DNA from: Phenylobacterium sp.
GTDB lineage: Bacteria > Pseudomonadota > Alphaproteobacteria > Caulobacterales > Caulobacteraceae
Direction of reading: 5' to 3'
Assembly: GCA_004799545.1 (NCBI GenBank)
Contig: SSMU01000023.1
Span: 124,001 to 188,000, forward strand
Length of the DNA: 64,000 bases
Positions 28,269-36,990 of this stretch are shown here, piece by piece (the first letter of the stretch is position 1; each line of letters starts with the position of its first letter). The notes below the pieces were generated by a model. The model was not told where the DNA came from and did no database searches. It saw only the letters and a list, made by a program, of their open reading frames with translations. The position numbers were made by a program, and so were the translations under genes.

Positions 28269-28428
28269 GGCGCAGGTTCTGCCCCGCACGTTGAATGGCG
28301 ATCCGTCCTGGTCAAGACGCCCCGCCTCAAGGCCTGGCCGCGCGATGTATGTTGCTATTTTGTTCTTGACAGACGCGCGCGTTTGTGAGAGGATTTGGGT
28401 ATCGTCAGGGAGTGCGCCTGGCGCAAGC

Positions 28429-28452
28429 GGGCGCGGCTTAGCCGCGCCCTTT
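28429..28452 (+). terminator. Terminator-like GC hairpin
   Basis: A perfect 9-base stem, GGGCGCGGC/GCCGCGCCC, with a TTA loop (28429-28449), followed by TTT. It is about 365 bases after the PHP hydrolase gene and 100 bases before the terminase-like gene. It could end read-through transcripts from the left. The U-run is short, so efficiency is uncertain. Confidence 0.45.
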
Positions 28453-28550
28453 CCATGTCAGCTCGGGGCCGGTCCGGCAGGCGCAGCGCGCGGCCGACGC
28501 GCCTCCACCGCGTCGCGGTCCCCCTTCCCGCCCGGGGAGGCTGCCCGGCG

Positions 28551-29330
28551 ATGCGGGTTGCGCGGGAACAGAATGCGATGGCTCGGAAGACACCGGTGCG
28601 ATGGTCCAAGGCGCTGGAGCGGCGGGTCTGCCGGCGGCTGGCGGCGGGGGAGCTGATCCATGTGATCGGCCGCGAGCCCGGCATGCCGCGGCCGGATACG
28701 GTGGCCAAGTGGGCGGCCGAGAAGCCGGAGTTCGCCTCGGCGCTGATTTCCGCCCGGCGCGCCGGTGGCCGGGCGCCGGGCGCGCGTGGGCGGGTGACCG
28801 GCTTCTGCGCCGACGTGGCGGAGGCGGTGTTCCAACGGCTGTGCGGGGGGGAGAGCCTGACCCGGATCGCCGCCGATCCGCTGATGCCCGGCCACTCGAC
28901 GCTGGCGCGCTGGCGCAACCGATTCCCGGAGTTCGAGCAGCTGGTCCAGCTCGGCATGCGGGTGCGGGCCGAGCGGATGGCCGACGACGGCTGGGAGATG
29001 GCCATGGCCGCGACCCCGGACACCGCCTACCTGACCCACGTCCGGCTCGCTCAGCTGCGCTGGATGACCGGCGTGATGGCGCCGAAGCAGTTCCGCCCCA
29101 AGCTGGTCGAGCCGGTGGCGCCGGAGACGACCACGGTCCTGCTGCGCACCTTCGGGGTGAAGACCCATCCGGTCACCGGCGAGCGCAAGGTGGTGAGCTA
29201 TACCCCCAACCCGGAGACCGGGACGGTGGAGTGCGACGACCTGGAGAAGGGCACGGAGGGCTGGATCGAAGAGCCGCCGGAGCCCGTGCACCCGGGCACG
29301 GCCTGGGGGCGGGGGGAGCGGGACTGGTAG
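28551..29330 (+). CDS. Terminase small subunit-like protein (orphan phage gene)
   Basis: A 259-residue protein. Two helix-turn-helix-like blocks, ALERRVCRRLAAGELIHVIG and AVFQRLCGGESLTRIAAD, are each followed by MPxxxTxxxW (MPRPDTVAKW, MPGHSTLARW). This repeat is typical of small terminase subunits, which recognise phage DNA for packaging. The central helices and the C-terminal VLLRTFGVKTHPVTGERKV part fit the same group. No large terminase, portal or capsid gene is nearby. Codon use is as GC-rich as the chromosome. The ATG at 28551 follows GGGGAGG; the ATG at 28578 (MARKTPV) is an alternative. It is probably a domesticated or remnant gene. Confidence 0.7.
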   Translation: MRVAREQNAMARKTPVRWSKALERRVCRRLAAGELIHVIGREPGMPRPDTVAKWAAEKPEFASALISARRAGGRAPGARGRVTGFCADVAEAVFQRLCGGESLTRIAADPLMPGHSTLARWRNRFPEFEQLVQLGMRVRAERMADDGWEMAMAATPDTAYLTHVRLAQLRWMTGVMAPKQFRPKLVEPVAPETTTVLLRTFGVKTHPVTGERKVVSYTPNPETGTVECDDLEKGTEGWIEEPPEPVHPGTAWGRGERDW

Positions 29331-29481
29331 GGCGGCGGCAAGCCGGAAGCGCAGGTTCGCGACGTCCGAGCGGGGTGAGAAGGGGATGTTTCGAGAGCGG
29401 CTTCAAAAGACAGGATTGCGCCAGGGCGGACCCTCAGCGAGAGCGCAAAGCGGACCAAGCTTAGCTCGGTGCCGACTTCGC

Positions 29482-31281
29482 CTAGATCGCCGAGAGCCCC
29501 TTCGTGGCGTTCGTCGCTAACATGCGGACGGCGAAAGCCCGCACCGCCTGATTGTGAATTGCTGGATCCGGCAGTCCTCCGGACGACACGAGGTGCCGCG
29601 CGACGAACCAGTCCTGAAAAGATTGGTGCGCAAAGCGAAACCGTCGGGCACGCGTGACGGGATCGCGACCAGCAGGAAGCAGCAGGGAGTTCAAGGCGAT
29701 TTCCTCGATCCGTTCCACTTCCGCCGAAACCGCACGCAAAATTTGGCGTAGCTGATCCTCCCCAATCGTCGCCCCCTCCTCCCCAATCTCAGAGCCCGCG
29801 ATTGCTAGCGCCACGTCTTCCATCGCGTGGATAATCCGCTCAGCTTCTTCCTCCGCCCCAAAGCGGCTTGCGAGTTCGCCTGTCCGGACCACTGCACCAG
29901 CTCCTGGGCTGTGCCGATCCAAGTGCAGCTTGCGACGGAGATACTTACCATAAAGGAGGTGCAGCTCTGTTTCTGGCTGCTCGTCCCGCCAAGCGTCTTC
30001 CGCAAGCATGCCGAGAAACAGGGGACGCTTCGGAATGTCTCCGTAGGTGTGGACGTAGTACCCCGACGCAACCACCGACTCTAGTCGCACGAATGCCTCA
30101 GGGACGGGGTCTGCTTGCGCCTGCTTATAGCGCGCGAGAAATTCCAGGATGAGCTCATCCGACCAGTCGAGGAGCGCGACGATGTCAAAGAAGGGCCGGC
30201 CGAAGGAGCGGCCATCGCCCGCCTCGAACTCGCTCCGACGGAGTTGAAACAGTTCGTCACGGACTGAAGCTACCAGCGGAAGTCCCAGGTCCACCACACC
30301 GCCCCACAGCGCCGACAGCCGCCGGGCGTCGGACCAGTAGACGCACTCATCGATGCCATCGATAAGCAAAAGCCATTCGCGCGACCTAGCCAAGTCTTTG
30401 CGCAGCGTTTCGCGTAAGATGAAGGCGACCTGCTGCGGGGCGGTCCATCCCGGCGGGGTGATCTGATCGAGGAGACTCTCAGTCAGTCCTGCACCGTTGA
30501 CGAAGGCTTCATCCGCCAGGAGCGCCGCAGGTACGTAGATAACGTGGCCGGAGCATCCAATCCAATCCTCTGCGACCGCATGGAGCGTGCTGGTCTTGCC
30601 GAACCCGAAACTCGCCGTCACGAGGAAGCGCGGCGGCGATCGATCCTTGCCGATGTGCTCGGGATGTATTGCGCCAAGGTACTTCCGGATGTCGCGGTTC
30701 ATCCAGTCAGCGGGCCACTCGTTCATTTCGTTTCCACGCTCAAAGGGAACGTCGGAAATGTAACGCACGACGCCGAGGCGTTCTTGGAACTGTTCGGCCA
30801 GTCGGGATCGTGCCTGGGCTGCCCAGTTCCCAAGGCATTCCCGCGCTAGACTGCGAAGCTCATCGACGAATGATTCTAGATCGAGAAGGCGGGCGACGTC
30901 TGCCTTGCCGGACTGGACGAGTTGCTTAAGCTCCGCGTCGATCTCAGACCTAGCCTCGTCGCTCACCCGTCGGTTCACCACCAACCAGTAGGTTGGAACG
31001 CGCGGTCCGAGCCGACGAAATTTCTGGATGTCCGCGACGCAAGCAGCCGTCTGCCTCGGGCCGACCGCGAGCTCAAAACCCTTGCACTGTATCGCCAAGG
31101 CGACGCTGTCGGATCCGGTGTCATGCTGGGCGACATCAATGCCTATGCAATCCAATTCGCCAAGGCGTCTCGAACGCATGACGTTAGGCAGCAGACCGGT
31201 GAGCAACTCGGCCACAAGCATTTCGAGTGCCTCGTGAGTGGAGGCGCGCAAAAGTTGGCGGATGTCTGCGAAACCTGGCAC
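29482..31281 (-). CDS. PD-(D/E)xK nuclease fused to a STAND/NACHT-like NTPase
   Basis: A 599-residue protein from a GTG start. Residues about 10-110 look like a restriction-endonuclease-type domain: GELDCIGIDV (D44) followed by ALAIQCKGF (Q65, K67), the D...QxK signature. Residues about 215-420 are a P-loop NTPase with Walker A SFGFGKTS (K229) and Walker B WLLLIDGIDE (D308, D311, E312), close to NACHT/STAND ATPases. The C-terminal ~180 residues are helical, ending in FAHQSFQDWFVARHL, a sequence often found after NACHT modules. Base composition is clearly below the genome's. Such nuclease-STAND fusions act in anti-phage defence (Avs-like). The defence role here is inference. It lies 134 bases downstream of the RelA/SpoT gene on the same strand. 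Confidence 0.75.
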   Translation of the reverse strand: MPGFADIRQLLRASTHEALEMLVAELLTGLLPNVMRSRRLGELDCIGIDVAQHDTGSDSVALAIQCKGFELAVGPRQTAACVADIQKFRRLGPRVPTYWLVVNRRVSDEARSEIDAELKQLVQSGKADVARLLDLESFVDELRSLARECLGNWAAQARSRLAEQFQERLGVVRYISDVPFERGNEMNEWPADWMNRDIRKYLGAIHPEHIGKDRSPPRFLVTASFGFGKTSTLHAVAEDWIGCSGHVIYVPAALLADEAFVNGAGLTESLLDQITPPGWTAPQQVAFILRETLRKDLARSREWLLLIDGIDECVYWSDARRLSALWGGVVDLGLPLVASVRDELFQLRRSEFEAGDGRSFGRPFFDIVALLDWSDELILEFLARYKQAQADPVPEAFVRLESVVASGYYVHTYGDIPKRPLFLGMLAEDAWRDEQPETELHLLYGKYLRRKLHLDRHSPGAGAVVRTGELASRFGAEEEAERIIHAMEDVALAIAGSEIGEEGATIGEDQLRQILRAVSAEVERIEEIALNSLLLPAGRDPVTRARRFRFAHQSFQDWFVARHLVSSGGLPDPAIHNQAVRAFAVRMLATNATKGLSAI

Positions 31282-31415
31282 GCGCTAACTATGCGACACG
31301 CCCGGAAGCTAGGCCATGGGTCGGTGCGCTAGTGGAGGCGGCGCTCTTGCGAAAATACGAGCGCTTCAAGGCGTGGATACTCAGCAACGCCCTCGGCGAG
31401 AGAGCCTCCGCTCAT

Positions 31416-32042
31416 TCAAATAGTTCCGCGAACTTGCGCAATGTTTCTTTCAATGAACAGTTCGTTGAAGAGCAGATCGGCCCCCCACGCTTGGGCAGAG
31501 GTGAAGGCGATCTTGCGCTTTTGATCGCTCGCTAGTTCGGCGCCTCCAGGCTTATAGCCGAGGTCGTGGTCCGCTTCAGACCAAGCGTGCTGAAAGAGCG
31601 TTTTTATCTGAAGCTCGAAGAAATCCGGGATCAACTTCTTATCCCAGCTGTCGTCGATCACATCGCTCGGAATGAATTGAACGTAGTGCTTTCCGAAATA
31701 GCCGAATTCGGAATCGCTCTCGGGGACGACCCTTCGTTTCTCCACGTTCTTCAGGTACTTCTCCAAGTGAGCCGAAACTCTCTCAACGTCGTCGAGATAG
31801 AAGCAAATCACGCGAGCGCCGATCTGATCCTGAATTTGATGCAGCGGGTCAGAGTATTTCGGCTTGCCGTCGTCGGTCTTGGCGGCCTTGCCGAGAAAGC
31901 GCGGGACCGACTTCGACCTCGCCTGAATGCGGTCGATACGTTCAATGCCTCTTAGAAGGTCTCGAAGGTGATCCTCCAGCGCGACGGATAGCGGCTGAAG
32001 AACTTTTTCAAAGCGCTCCGCATATTCCGCTTCAAGGTTCAC
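31416..32042 (-). CDS. RelA/SpoT-domain nucleotide pyrophosphokinase (small alarmone synthetase/ToxSAS-like)
   Basis: A 208-residue single-domain synthetase with no hydrolase, TGS or ACT domain. Conserved positions: R42, K44 and K52 (QARSKSVPRFLGKA), D72 and R77 (QDQIGARVICF), Y115 and H119 (FGYFGKHYV), E143 and Q145 (FELQIKTLFQHAW), H152, H159, and YK at 163-164. The usual 'EhQIRT' is EhQIKT and a Ser after the R-x-K motif is replaced by R48. It should transfer pyrophosphate from ATP to GDP/GTP, another nucleotide or tRNA, as ToxSAS enzymes do. The GTG start overlaps the stop of the upstream gene (GTGA), so the two are coupled. Low GC (32 of 60 bases in 31681-31740). Confidence 0.82.
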   Translation of the reverse strand: MNLEAEYAERFEKVLQPLSVALEDHLRDLLRGIERIDRIQARSKSVPRFLGKAAKTDDGKPKYSDPLHQIQDQIGARVICFYLDDVERVSAHLEKYLKNVEKRRVVPESDSEFGYFGKHYVQFIPSDVIDDSWDKKLIPDFFELQIKTLFQHAWSEADHDLGYKPGGAELASDQKRKIAFTSAQAWGADLLFNELFIERNIAQVRGTI

Positions 32043-33046
32043 GCGCTGACCTTTCGCAGCCGCTCATCGACGGGTACGCCCAAGGTCGAGAACCGCACTA
32101 GGCCAGCGTCTAGGTCCTCCCGCTGAAAAACGCGATCAAAGTCGGCCGCTTGAGCGGTGAGGATCGCGCCCGAATTTAACTCCACCGAGCGATAGGCAAT
32201 TTGTCGATGGAACTCGTCGGCGGCAAAAATGAATTGCTCCTGCGCCGTCGCCGGATTCTTGAGCTGTCGGGTTATGGCCCCCTTCGCAGCGTCGCTCAGG
32301 CGGAACTGCTGGGAAAATCCGTCGATGCTGGTTTGCTGGTCAGCCAAGTTGCCAGCGAGCGTAGCCGCGGCGATTATTTCTCGTCTCACGTCGGGATCAT
32401 TCGTCGCCTGCGACGCCTTCCGCAGAGCCTCAGCTAAGCGTCGCGTCCCTCCGGCCGAAGTGGTCTTGAACTCTGAATCTAGAAAACCCTTTACCCAATA
32501 GTCGGAAACCCTCAGCAAGGGATCGCCCAACTGCTTGTCCACGGCGCGACCTTGCCAGAAGCCCGCCGCAAGGGTCGGCCCTCGAAATGTTGCCGCCTTG
32601 TAAGCGTATTGGCTTTTCATAAAGACGCGTTCGAGAAATTCGACGCTTAGGCCGTCTTGAGCTTCTTCGGCGAGGATTCCTTTATTCGCGGGGAACCGTG
32701 AAACTACAATCTTGTGATCGTCGTCTTCTCTTCCCGACATCAGAAACAGCATCCCGACGCCCGAGCGATTGGTGGTCACCAGCCGCAGCGCGTCGGCAAT
32801 GGCCTTTCCGGTCTCCAGGTTCGGAGCTTCGAGGTATGCCAGGACCTGCGACCTGATCGCATTGTCTTGGGCTCCCTCGGCGTTTGGGTTGAATGCAATG
32901 TCGATATCGCACTCTGAATCGGACTTCTCGTAGACGTCTCTCAGAAGCTCAAAAAGCTGCCCCTGCAGAGGTACGGCTGTCCCATCGGTTTGCTCACCCT
33001 TATCGTGAGGATGAACTAGATACGTATGAATATTGGAAAGAGCCAT
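32039..33046 (-). CDS. NdpA/NA37-like nucleoid-associated protein (tentative), partner of the RelA/SpoT enzyme
   Basis: A 335-residue soluble protein starting MALSNIHTYLVHPHDKG. The stretch GVGMLFLMSGREDDDHKIVVSRFPANKGILAE, seen here only in part as KIVVSRFPANKGILAE, then AYKAATFRG, and VSDYWVKGFLDSEFKTT resemble the order of blocks in the 37-kDa nucleoid-associated NdpA/YejK family. I hold this loosely. A GTG at 33058 is in frame, but ATG 33046 gives the better N-terminus. Its stop overlaps the RelA/SpoT start, so it may be that enzyme's antitoxin, activator or sensor (inference). It has the lowest GC in the window (26 of 60 bases in 32581-32640). Confidence 0.6.
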   Translation of the reverse strand: MALSNIHTYLVHPHDKGEQTDGTAVPLQGQLFELLRDVYEKSDSECDIDIAFNPNAEGAQDNAIRSQVLAYLEAPNLETGKAIADALRLVTTNRSGVGMLFLMSGREDDDHKIVVSRFPANKGILAEEAQDGLSVEFLERVFMKSQYAYKAATFRGPTLAAGFWQGRAVDKQLGDPLLRVSDYWVKGFLDSEFKTTSAGGTRRLAEALRKASQATNDPDVRREIIAAATLAGNLADQQTSIDGFSQQFRLSDAAKGAITRQLKNPATAQEQFIFAADEFHRQIAYRSVELNSGAILTAQAADFDRVFQREDLDAGLVRFSTLGVPVDERLRKVSA

Positions 33047-33463
33047 CGAGAGCCCCACACAACCTTTGAGGGTTTTGTGTGGGTAATTTCCATATATGGC
33101 AAGTCAGCCAGACGGCGCTAGCCGCCGGTATAGCGGGCGGTTTGACCGTTAAAACCTGAATTACGGGTCCCAGATCGCGCGTATGGCTTCGCTTTATCAC
33201 GCCTGCAAGCGGACCTTCCTAGGGTCGCCTGAGAGCCAGTAGCGCTCGAATTGATGAACGTCCGCAATGGGTCGAATGTCGACGCCGACGTCTTGCCGGG
33301 AAGCTGGCGCTCGGCGGTTCTGTGGGGACGGGACTTAGGGTCTTTTGGCGCCCGCCGAAATCAGCCCGTCATCCCAGCCAGAGGCCCTCGTCAGAGAGCC
33401 GCGGAGCCTATCCTCGGGCCGACCTTCGGTCGGGCCCTGCGGCCCACGGCGCGCTAAGCCGGC
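33047..33463. other. Gene-free stretch of 417 bases at the right edge of the low-GC island
   Basis: It contains the operator-like inverted repeat and CCATATATGG near the left end, then a GC-rich interrupted dyad (CCGCC/GGCGG, about 33122-33140). Composition returns to genome level towards 33300. Short frames (33251-33457, 33322-33621) have no family look and I do not call them genes. I found no integrase, tRNA or obvious direct repeat marking an insertion site. Confidence 0.5.
33054..33083 (-). promoter_or_regulatory. Inverted repeat overlapping the 5' leader of the low-GC operon
   Basis: Arms CCCACACAA (33054-33062) and TTGTGTGGG (33075-33083) pair perfectly, and AACC/GGTT can extend the stem inward with a small bulge. 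The repeat ends 7 bases before the ATG at 33046, so it covers the likely ribosome-binding region. A 10-base AT-rich palindrome, CCATATATGG, is 6 bases further upstream (33090-33099). It may be an operator for self-repression, as in toxin-antitoxin operons, or an RNA hairpin that limits translation. Confidence 0.5.
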
Positions 33464-35971
33464 TCAGGCGACGGCCGACTCCTCGCCCGGCGCCTCGCCC
33501 GTGGTCATCGCCCGGACGATCGCCTCGATCAGGCCCTGGGCGCGGATCGGCTTGGAGAGGTGGGCGTCGGCGCCGGCGTCCTGGCCGGCGCGGATGTGTT
33601 CGTCGAGCGCATTGGCGGTGAGCATGATCACCGGGGTGCGGGGCGCGCCGGTCTCGCGCTCGTAGGCGCGCAGCATGGCGGTGGCCGAGAGGCCGTCCAG
33701 CTCCGGCATCTGCATGTCCATCAGGACCACGTCGAACCGCTCGGCCTTGAGCGCGTCCAGCGCCAGCTGGCCGTTCTCGACGATCACCGGCGCGACGCCC
33801 ACCGATTCCAGGATCAGCTGGACCACCTTCTGGTTGGTGGGATGATCCTCGGCCAAGAGGACGCGGGCCCCGGAGATGTCGAGCACGTCGGGCGCGTCCT
33901 CCACCTCGACCACCGCCTCGCCCTCCAGGCGCTCCAGCGGCAGGCAGACGGTGAAGGCCGAGCCCTGGCCCGGCGTCGAGGCGCCTTCGATATGGCCGCC
34001 CATCAGCTCCACCAGCGAGCGGCTGATCGCCAGCCCCAGGCCGGTGCCGCCGAACCGGCGGCGGATCGAGGCGTCGGCCTGTTCGAAGCGGCGGAACAGG
34101 CGCTTCCTGACCTCCTCGTCGAAGCCGATGCCGGTGTCGGAGACCCGGAAGCGCACGCCCATCCCGTAGGTGTCGACGTCGAGGCGGACGTCGCCGGCCT
34201 CGGTGAACTTCACCGCGTTGGAGAGCAGGTTGGAGAGCACCTGGGTCAGGCGGATGGTGTCGCCGGCGAAGCGGCCGGCCGCGTCGTCGGTGACCCGCCA
34301 GTGGAAGGCCAGCCCCTTGGCGTCGGCCGCGGCGCGGTGCAGTTCGGCGATCCCGGAGACCAGCGGCGTCATGGCGAACTCGTCGCGCGACAGCCTGATC
34401 TCGCCGGCCTCGATCTTCGAGAAGTCGAGGATGTCGGTGAGCACCCGCTCCAGCAGCCGGCCCGAAGAGACGATCAGCTCGGCGAGCTCGCGGCCCTTCT
34501 TGGTGGTCTGTTTCTTGGCCAGGGTCTCGGAGATGGCGATGACCCCGTTCAAGGGCGTGCGCAGCTCGTGGCTCATATTGGCCAGGAAGCGGGACTTCTC
34601 GGCGTTGGCGCGCTCCAGCTGGGCGGTGCGGTCGCGCACCCGGTCCTCCAGCGAGGCCAGCACCTCGTCGATCTTCTCGCGCTCCAGGCGGAGCGCCTTG
34701 GCCAGCACGCCGATCTCGTCGCCGCGCTTCTCCACGTCGGCCACGTCGGGCCGCTCGGCCTTGCCGAAGGTCTCCGGCTCGCAGGAGGCGGCGAGCTTGC
34801 GCACCGGGTCGACGATGGTGCGCTGGGCCAGCAGCACCACCAGCAGGGTCTGCAGGATCGAGGCGATGGCGCCCACCACCAGCACCCAGGAGGCCGAGCG
34901 CGCCGCGGAGGCGGCGACCTCGGCCTTGGGATAGGTCAGCAGCAGGTACCAGTTGGGGCCGGCGAGCTGGCCATAGGCCACGATCTGGCGGCCATCGGGG
35001 CTGTCGATCACGCCGGAGTCCTTGCCGTCGGCGGCGATGGCGGCGGTCAGGCGCTTGAGGCCGAGGGTGCGCTCATAGGCACCGACCGTGGCCTCCGACG
35101 CCTTGCCGGGCAGGGTGAAGCCCGGATAGGCGATCAGCTCGCCCTTCTGGGTGACGATCAGGCTGGAAGCCCCCGGCAGGGGCTTGCGGACCGCGCTCAG
35201 GAAGAAGCCGGTGAGCTCGATGGACGAGCCGAAGGCGCCCACGTAGTGACCGTTGACGTAGGCCGGCGTCATGCAGGCGGTGGCCAGCTTCTCGCCCTGC
35301 TTGTCCTGGATCAGCCGCTGCAGGTTGGTGCAGCGGGTCGCCTGGGCCGGGTCGGCGGCCGGCGAGGTGATGGTGGCGATCTCCTCCTTGGAGATGTCCA
35401 GGTCGGCCGGCGCGTCGTGGCGGTAGAACATCAGCCGATCCGGCCGATCGGGCCCGTACATCACCAGCCGGGTGGCCGGCGGCATGAAGAAATAGAGGTT
35501 GTCGTAGTCCTTGCGGGCGGCCTGGCCGAAGTCGGAGACCAGCTCGAAGGACGCCACCAGGGCGGCCTTCTGGCGGCGGCTCAGCTGGTCGGCCTGACCC
35601 ACGAAGGCGCCCATGCCGTACATGTATTCGCCGTGGTTCATGGCGCCGTCGAAATACTTCGAGGGGCTGCGGCGCGTGCCATCCGGCTGGCGCGGCAAAT
35701 AGAGGTCGGCGAGGCGGTCGACCTCGGCCGGCGACATCCGGTTCATCCGCCGCTCGAGCTCCTCGCTCGCGGCCTTGTGCAGGGCGGTCAGCTTGGAGAA
35801 GCGCCGGTCGACGTTGCTGCTGCGCTCGCGGACATAGTCGCCGAGATAGGCGATCTGCCGGTCCGACAGCTCCTTCTTGAAGACCACGAAGGCGCCGAGC
35901 GCGCCGAGGATCGTCACGGCGAGTGACATGATCCCGACGCTGAGCAGAAATCTGCGCGATAGTGACTTCAT
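33464..35971 (-). CDS. Hybrid sensor histidine kinase/response regulator
   Basis: An 835-residue membrane kinase. TM1 (about 8-30) and TM2 (about 362-385) enclose a ~330-residue periplasmic sensor, probably a double Cache domain. A HAMP-like linker and a short coiled coil follow. The HisKA motif [18 protein letters not shown] carries phospho-H468. HATPase boxes are intact ([41 protein letters not shown]). The C-terminal receiver has [13 protein letters not shown] and the phospho-Asp in [13 protein letters not shown]. The start at 35971 has GGAG 6 bases upstream. No response regulator is adjacent; the output partner is unknown. Confidence 0.95.
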   Translation of the reverse strand: MKSLSRRFLLSVGIMSLAVTILGALGAFVVFKKELSDRQIAYLGDYVRERSSNVDRRFSKLTALHKAASEELERRMNRMSPAEVDRLADLYLPRQPDGTRRSPSKYFDGAMNHGEYMYGMGAFVGQADQLSRRQKAALVASFELVSDFGQAARKDYDNLYFFMPPATRLVMYGPDRPDRLMFYRHDAPADLDISKEEIATITSPAADPAQATRCTNLQRLIQDKQGEKLATACMTPAYVNGHYVGAFGSSIELTGFFLSAVRKPLPGASSLIVTQKGELIAYPGFTLPGKASEATVGAYERTLGLKRLTAAIAADGKDSGVIDSPDGRQIVAYGQLAGPNWYLLLTYPKAEVAASAARSASWVLVVGAIASILQTLLVVLLAQRTIVDPVRKLAASCEPETFGKAERPDVADVEKRGDEIGVLAKALRLEREKIDEVLASLEDRVRDRTAQLERANAEKSRFLANMSHELRTPLNGVIAISETLAKKQTTKKGRELAELIVSSGRLLERVLTDILDFSKIEAGEIRLSRDEFAMTPLVSGIAELHRAAADAKGLAFHWRVTDDAAGRFAGDTIRLTQVLSNLLSNAVKFTEAGDVRLDVDTYGMGVRFRVSDTGIGFDEEVRKRLFRRFEQADASIRRRFGGTGLGLAISRSLVELMGGHIEGASTPGQGSAFTVCLPLERLEGEAVVEVEDAPDVLDISGARVLLAEDHPTNQKVVQLILESVGVAPVIVENGQLALDALKAERFDVVLMDMQMPELDGLSATAMLRAYERETGAPRTPVIMLTANALDEHIRAGQDAGADAHLSKPIRAQGLIEAIVRAMTTGEAPGEESAVA

Positions 35972-36066
35972 CGGCTCCACCGGGCGCCCCGGCCCCAAGG
36001 GGCTAATTGCAACCCGAGGTGTTGAAGCGAGGTTTATGCGGACGGCTGGGCGAGGACCTTCTTGCG

Positions 36067-36969
36067 ATGCACGACTGCGTGGTGGTGGGCGCGGGCCCGG
36101 CGGGACTGACGGCGGCCATCTATCTGGCGCGCTTCCGGCGCGAGGTGCGGGTGATCGACGCCGGGGCGAGCCGGGCGGCGCGCATCCCCTTGAGCCACAA
36201 CCATCCGGGCTTTCCCGACGGCGTGCGCGGCAAGACCCTCTTGGCCCGCATGCGCCGCCAGGCGGAACGCTACGGCGCGGTGATCGAGGCCGGCCATGTG
36301 GAGGACCTGGCCGGAGCGGGTGAGGGCTTCCGCCTGACCACCGCCGAGGGCGAGATCGCCGCCCGGACGGTGTTGCTGGCCACCGGCGTGGCCGACATCG
36401 AGCCGGAGCTGCCGGGCCTCGAGGCGGCGGTGGCCAAGGGCCTGATCCGCATCTGCCCGATCTGCGACGGCTACGAGACCATCGGCACGCGGGTGGGAGT
36501 GATCGGCCGTGACGGCCACGCGGCGCGCGAGGCGATCTTCCTGACCACCTACGCCGCCGAGACGGCGCTGATCCATGTGGGCCGGGCTGAGGACCTGCCG
36601 GCGGCGCAGCGGGCCGAGCTGGCGGCGGCGGGCGTCGAGGTCATCGAGGCCCCGGTGGCCAGCGTGGCGCTGGACCATCGCCGGATCTCCGCCGTCTGCT
36701 TCGGCCCGGACGCGCCCCGACGCTTCGACAGCCTCTATTCGGCCTTCGGCGTCGCCCCGCGCACGCGCCTGGCGCTGAAGGCCGGCGCCACCGCCGACGA
36801 CAGCGGCCGGCTGGTGGTCGGCGAGCACCAGGAGACCTCCGTGCCCGGCCTCTATGCGGCGGGCGACGTGGTGCGCGGCCTGAACCAGATCTCCACCGCC
36901 GCCGGCGAGGGCGCGATCGCCGCCACCGACATCCACAACCGCCTGCGCGGCGCGGGGCAGGAACCCTGA
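36067..36969 (+). CDS. Thioredoxin-reductase-like FAD/NAD(P) oxidoreductase
   Basis: A 300-residue protein starting [20 protein letters not shown] (FAD-binding GxGxxG). A redox pair CPIC is followed by DGYE ([10 protein letters not shown]), where thioredoxin reductases have CATCDG. The NAD(P) loop is [16 protein letters not shown] and the second FAD motif is [20 protein letters not shown]. It is about the length of TrxB. The CPIC variant suggests a related disulfide reductase whose partner is not thioredoxin itself. An in-frame start at 36007 adds 20 residues, but 36067 fits the family and has GAGGA upstream. It converges with the MerR gene. Confidence 0.85.
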   Translation: MHDCVVVGAGPAGLTAAIYLARFRREVRVIDAGASRAARIPLSHNHPGFPDGVRGKTLLARMRRQAERYGAVIEAGHVEDLAGAGEGFRLTTAEGEIAARTVLLATGVADIEPELPGLEAAVAKGLIRICPICDGYETIGTRVGVIGRDGHAAREAIFLTTYAAETALIHVGRAEDLPAAQRAELAAAGVEVIEAPVASVALDHRRISAVCFGPDAPRRFDSLYSAFGVAPRTRLALKAGATADDSGRLVVGEHQETSVPGLYAAGDVVRGLNQISTAAGEGAIAATDIHNRLRGAGQEP

Positions 36970-36990
36970 AACCGCGGCGGAGGCGGCCGC

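Larger units (their letters stand above)
28065..28550. other. Gene-free stretch of 486 bases with repeats and a terminator-like hairpin
   Basis: No convincing gene. It contains an inverted pair of the C/G-rich hairpin repeat (28119-28268), a locally AT-richer patch with TTGACA at 28366-28371 (no good -10 at 16-18 bases), and a strong GC hairpin followed by TTT (28429-28449). Short frames here read as repeat sequence. Confidence 0.6.

Noticed and set aside
28429..28452. A tRNA or small structured RNA gene near the accessory region
   Set aside because: Only a single GC hairpin with a short T run is seen; no cloverleaf, anticodon or CCA context. Terminator is the simpler reading.
33251..33621. 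Short frames right of the low-GC island
   Set aside because: They lack a ribosome-binding site, overlap the sensor kinase gene in part, and have no recognisable domain. The start resembles degenerate intergenic repeat sequence seen in many alphaproteobacteria.
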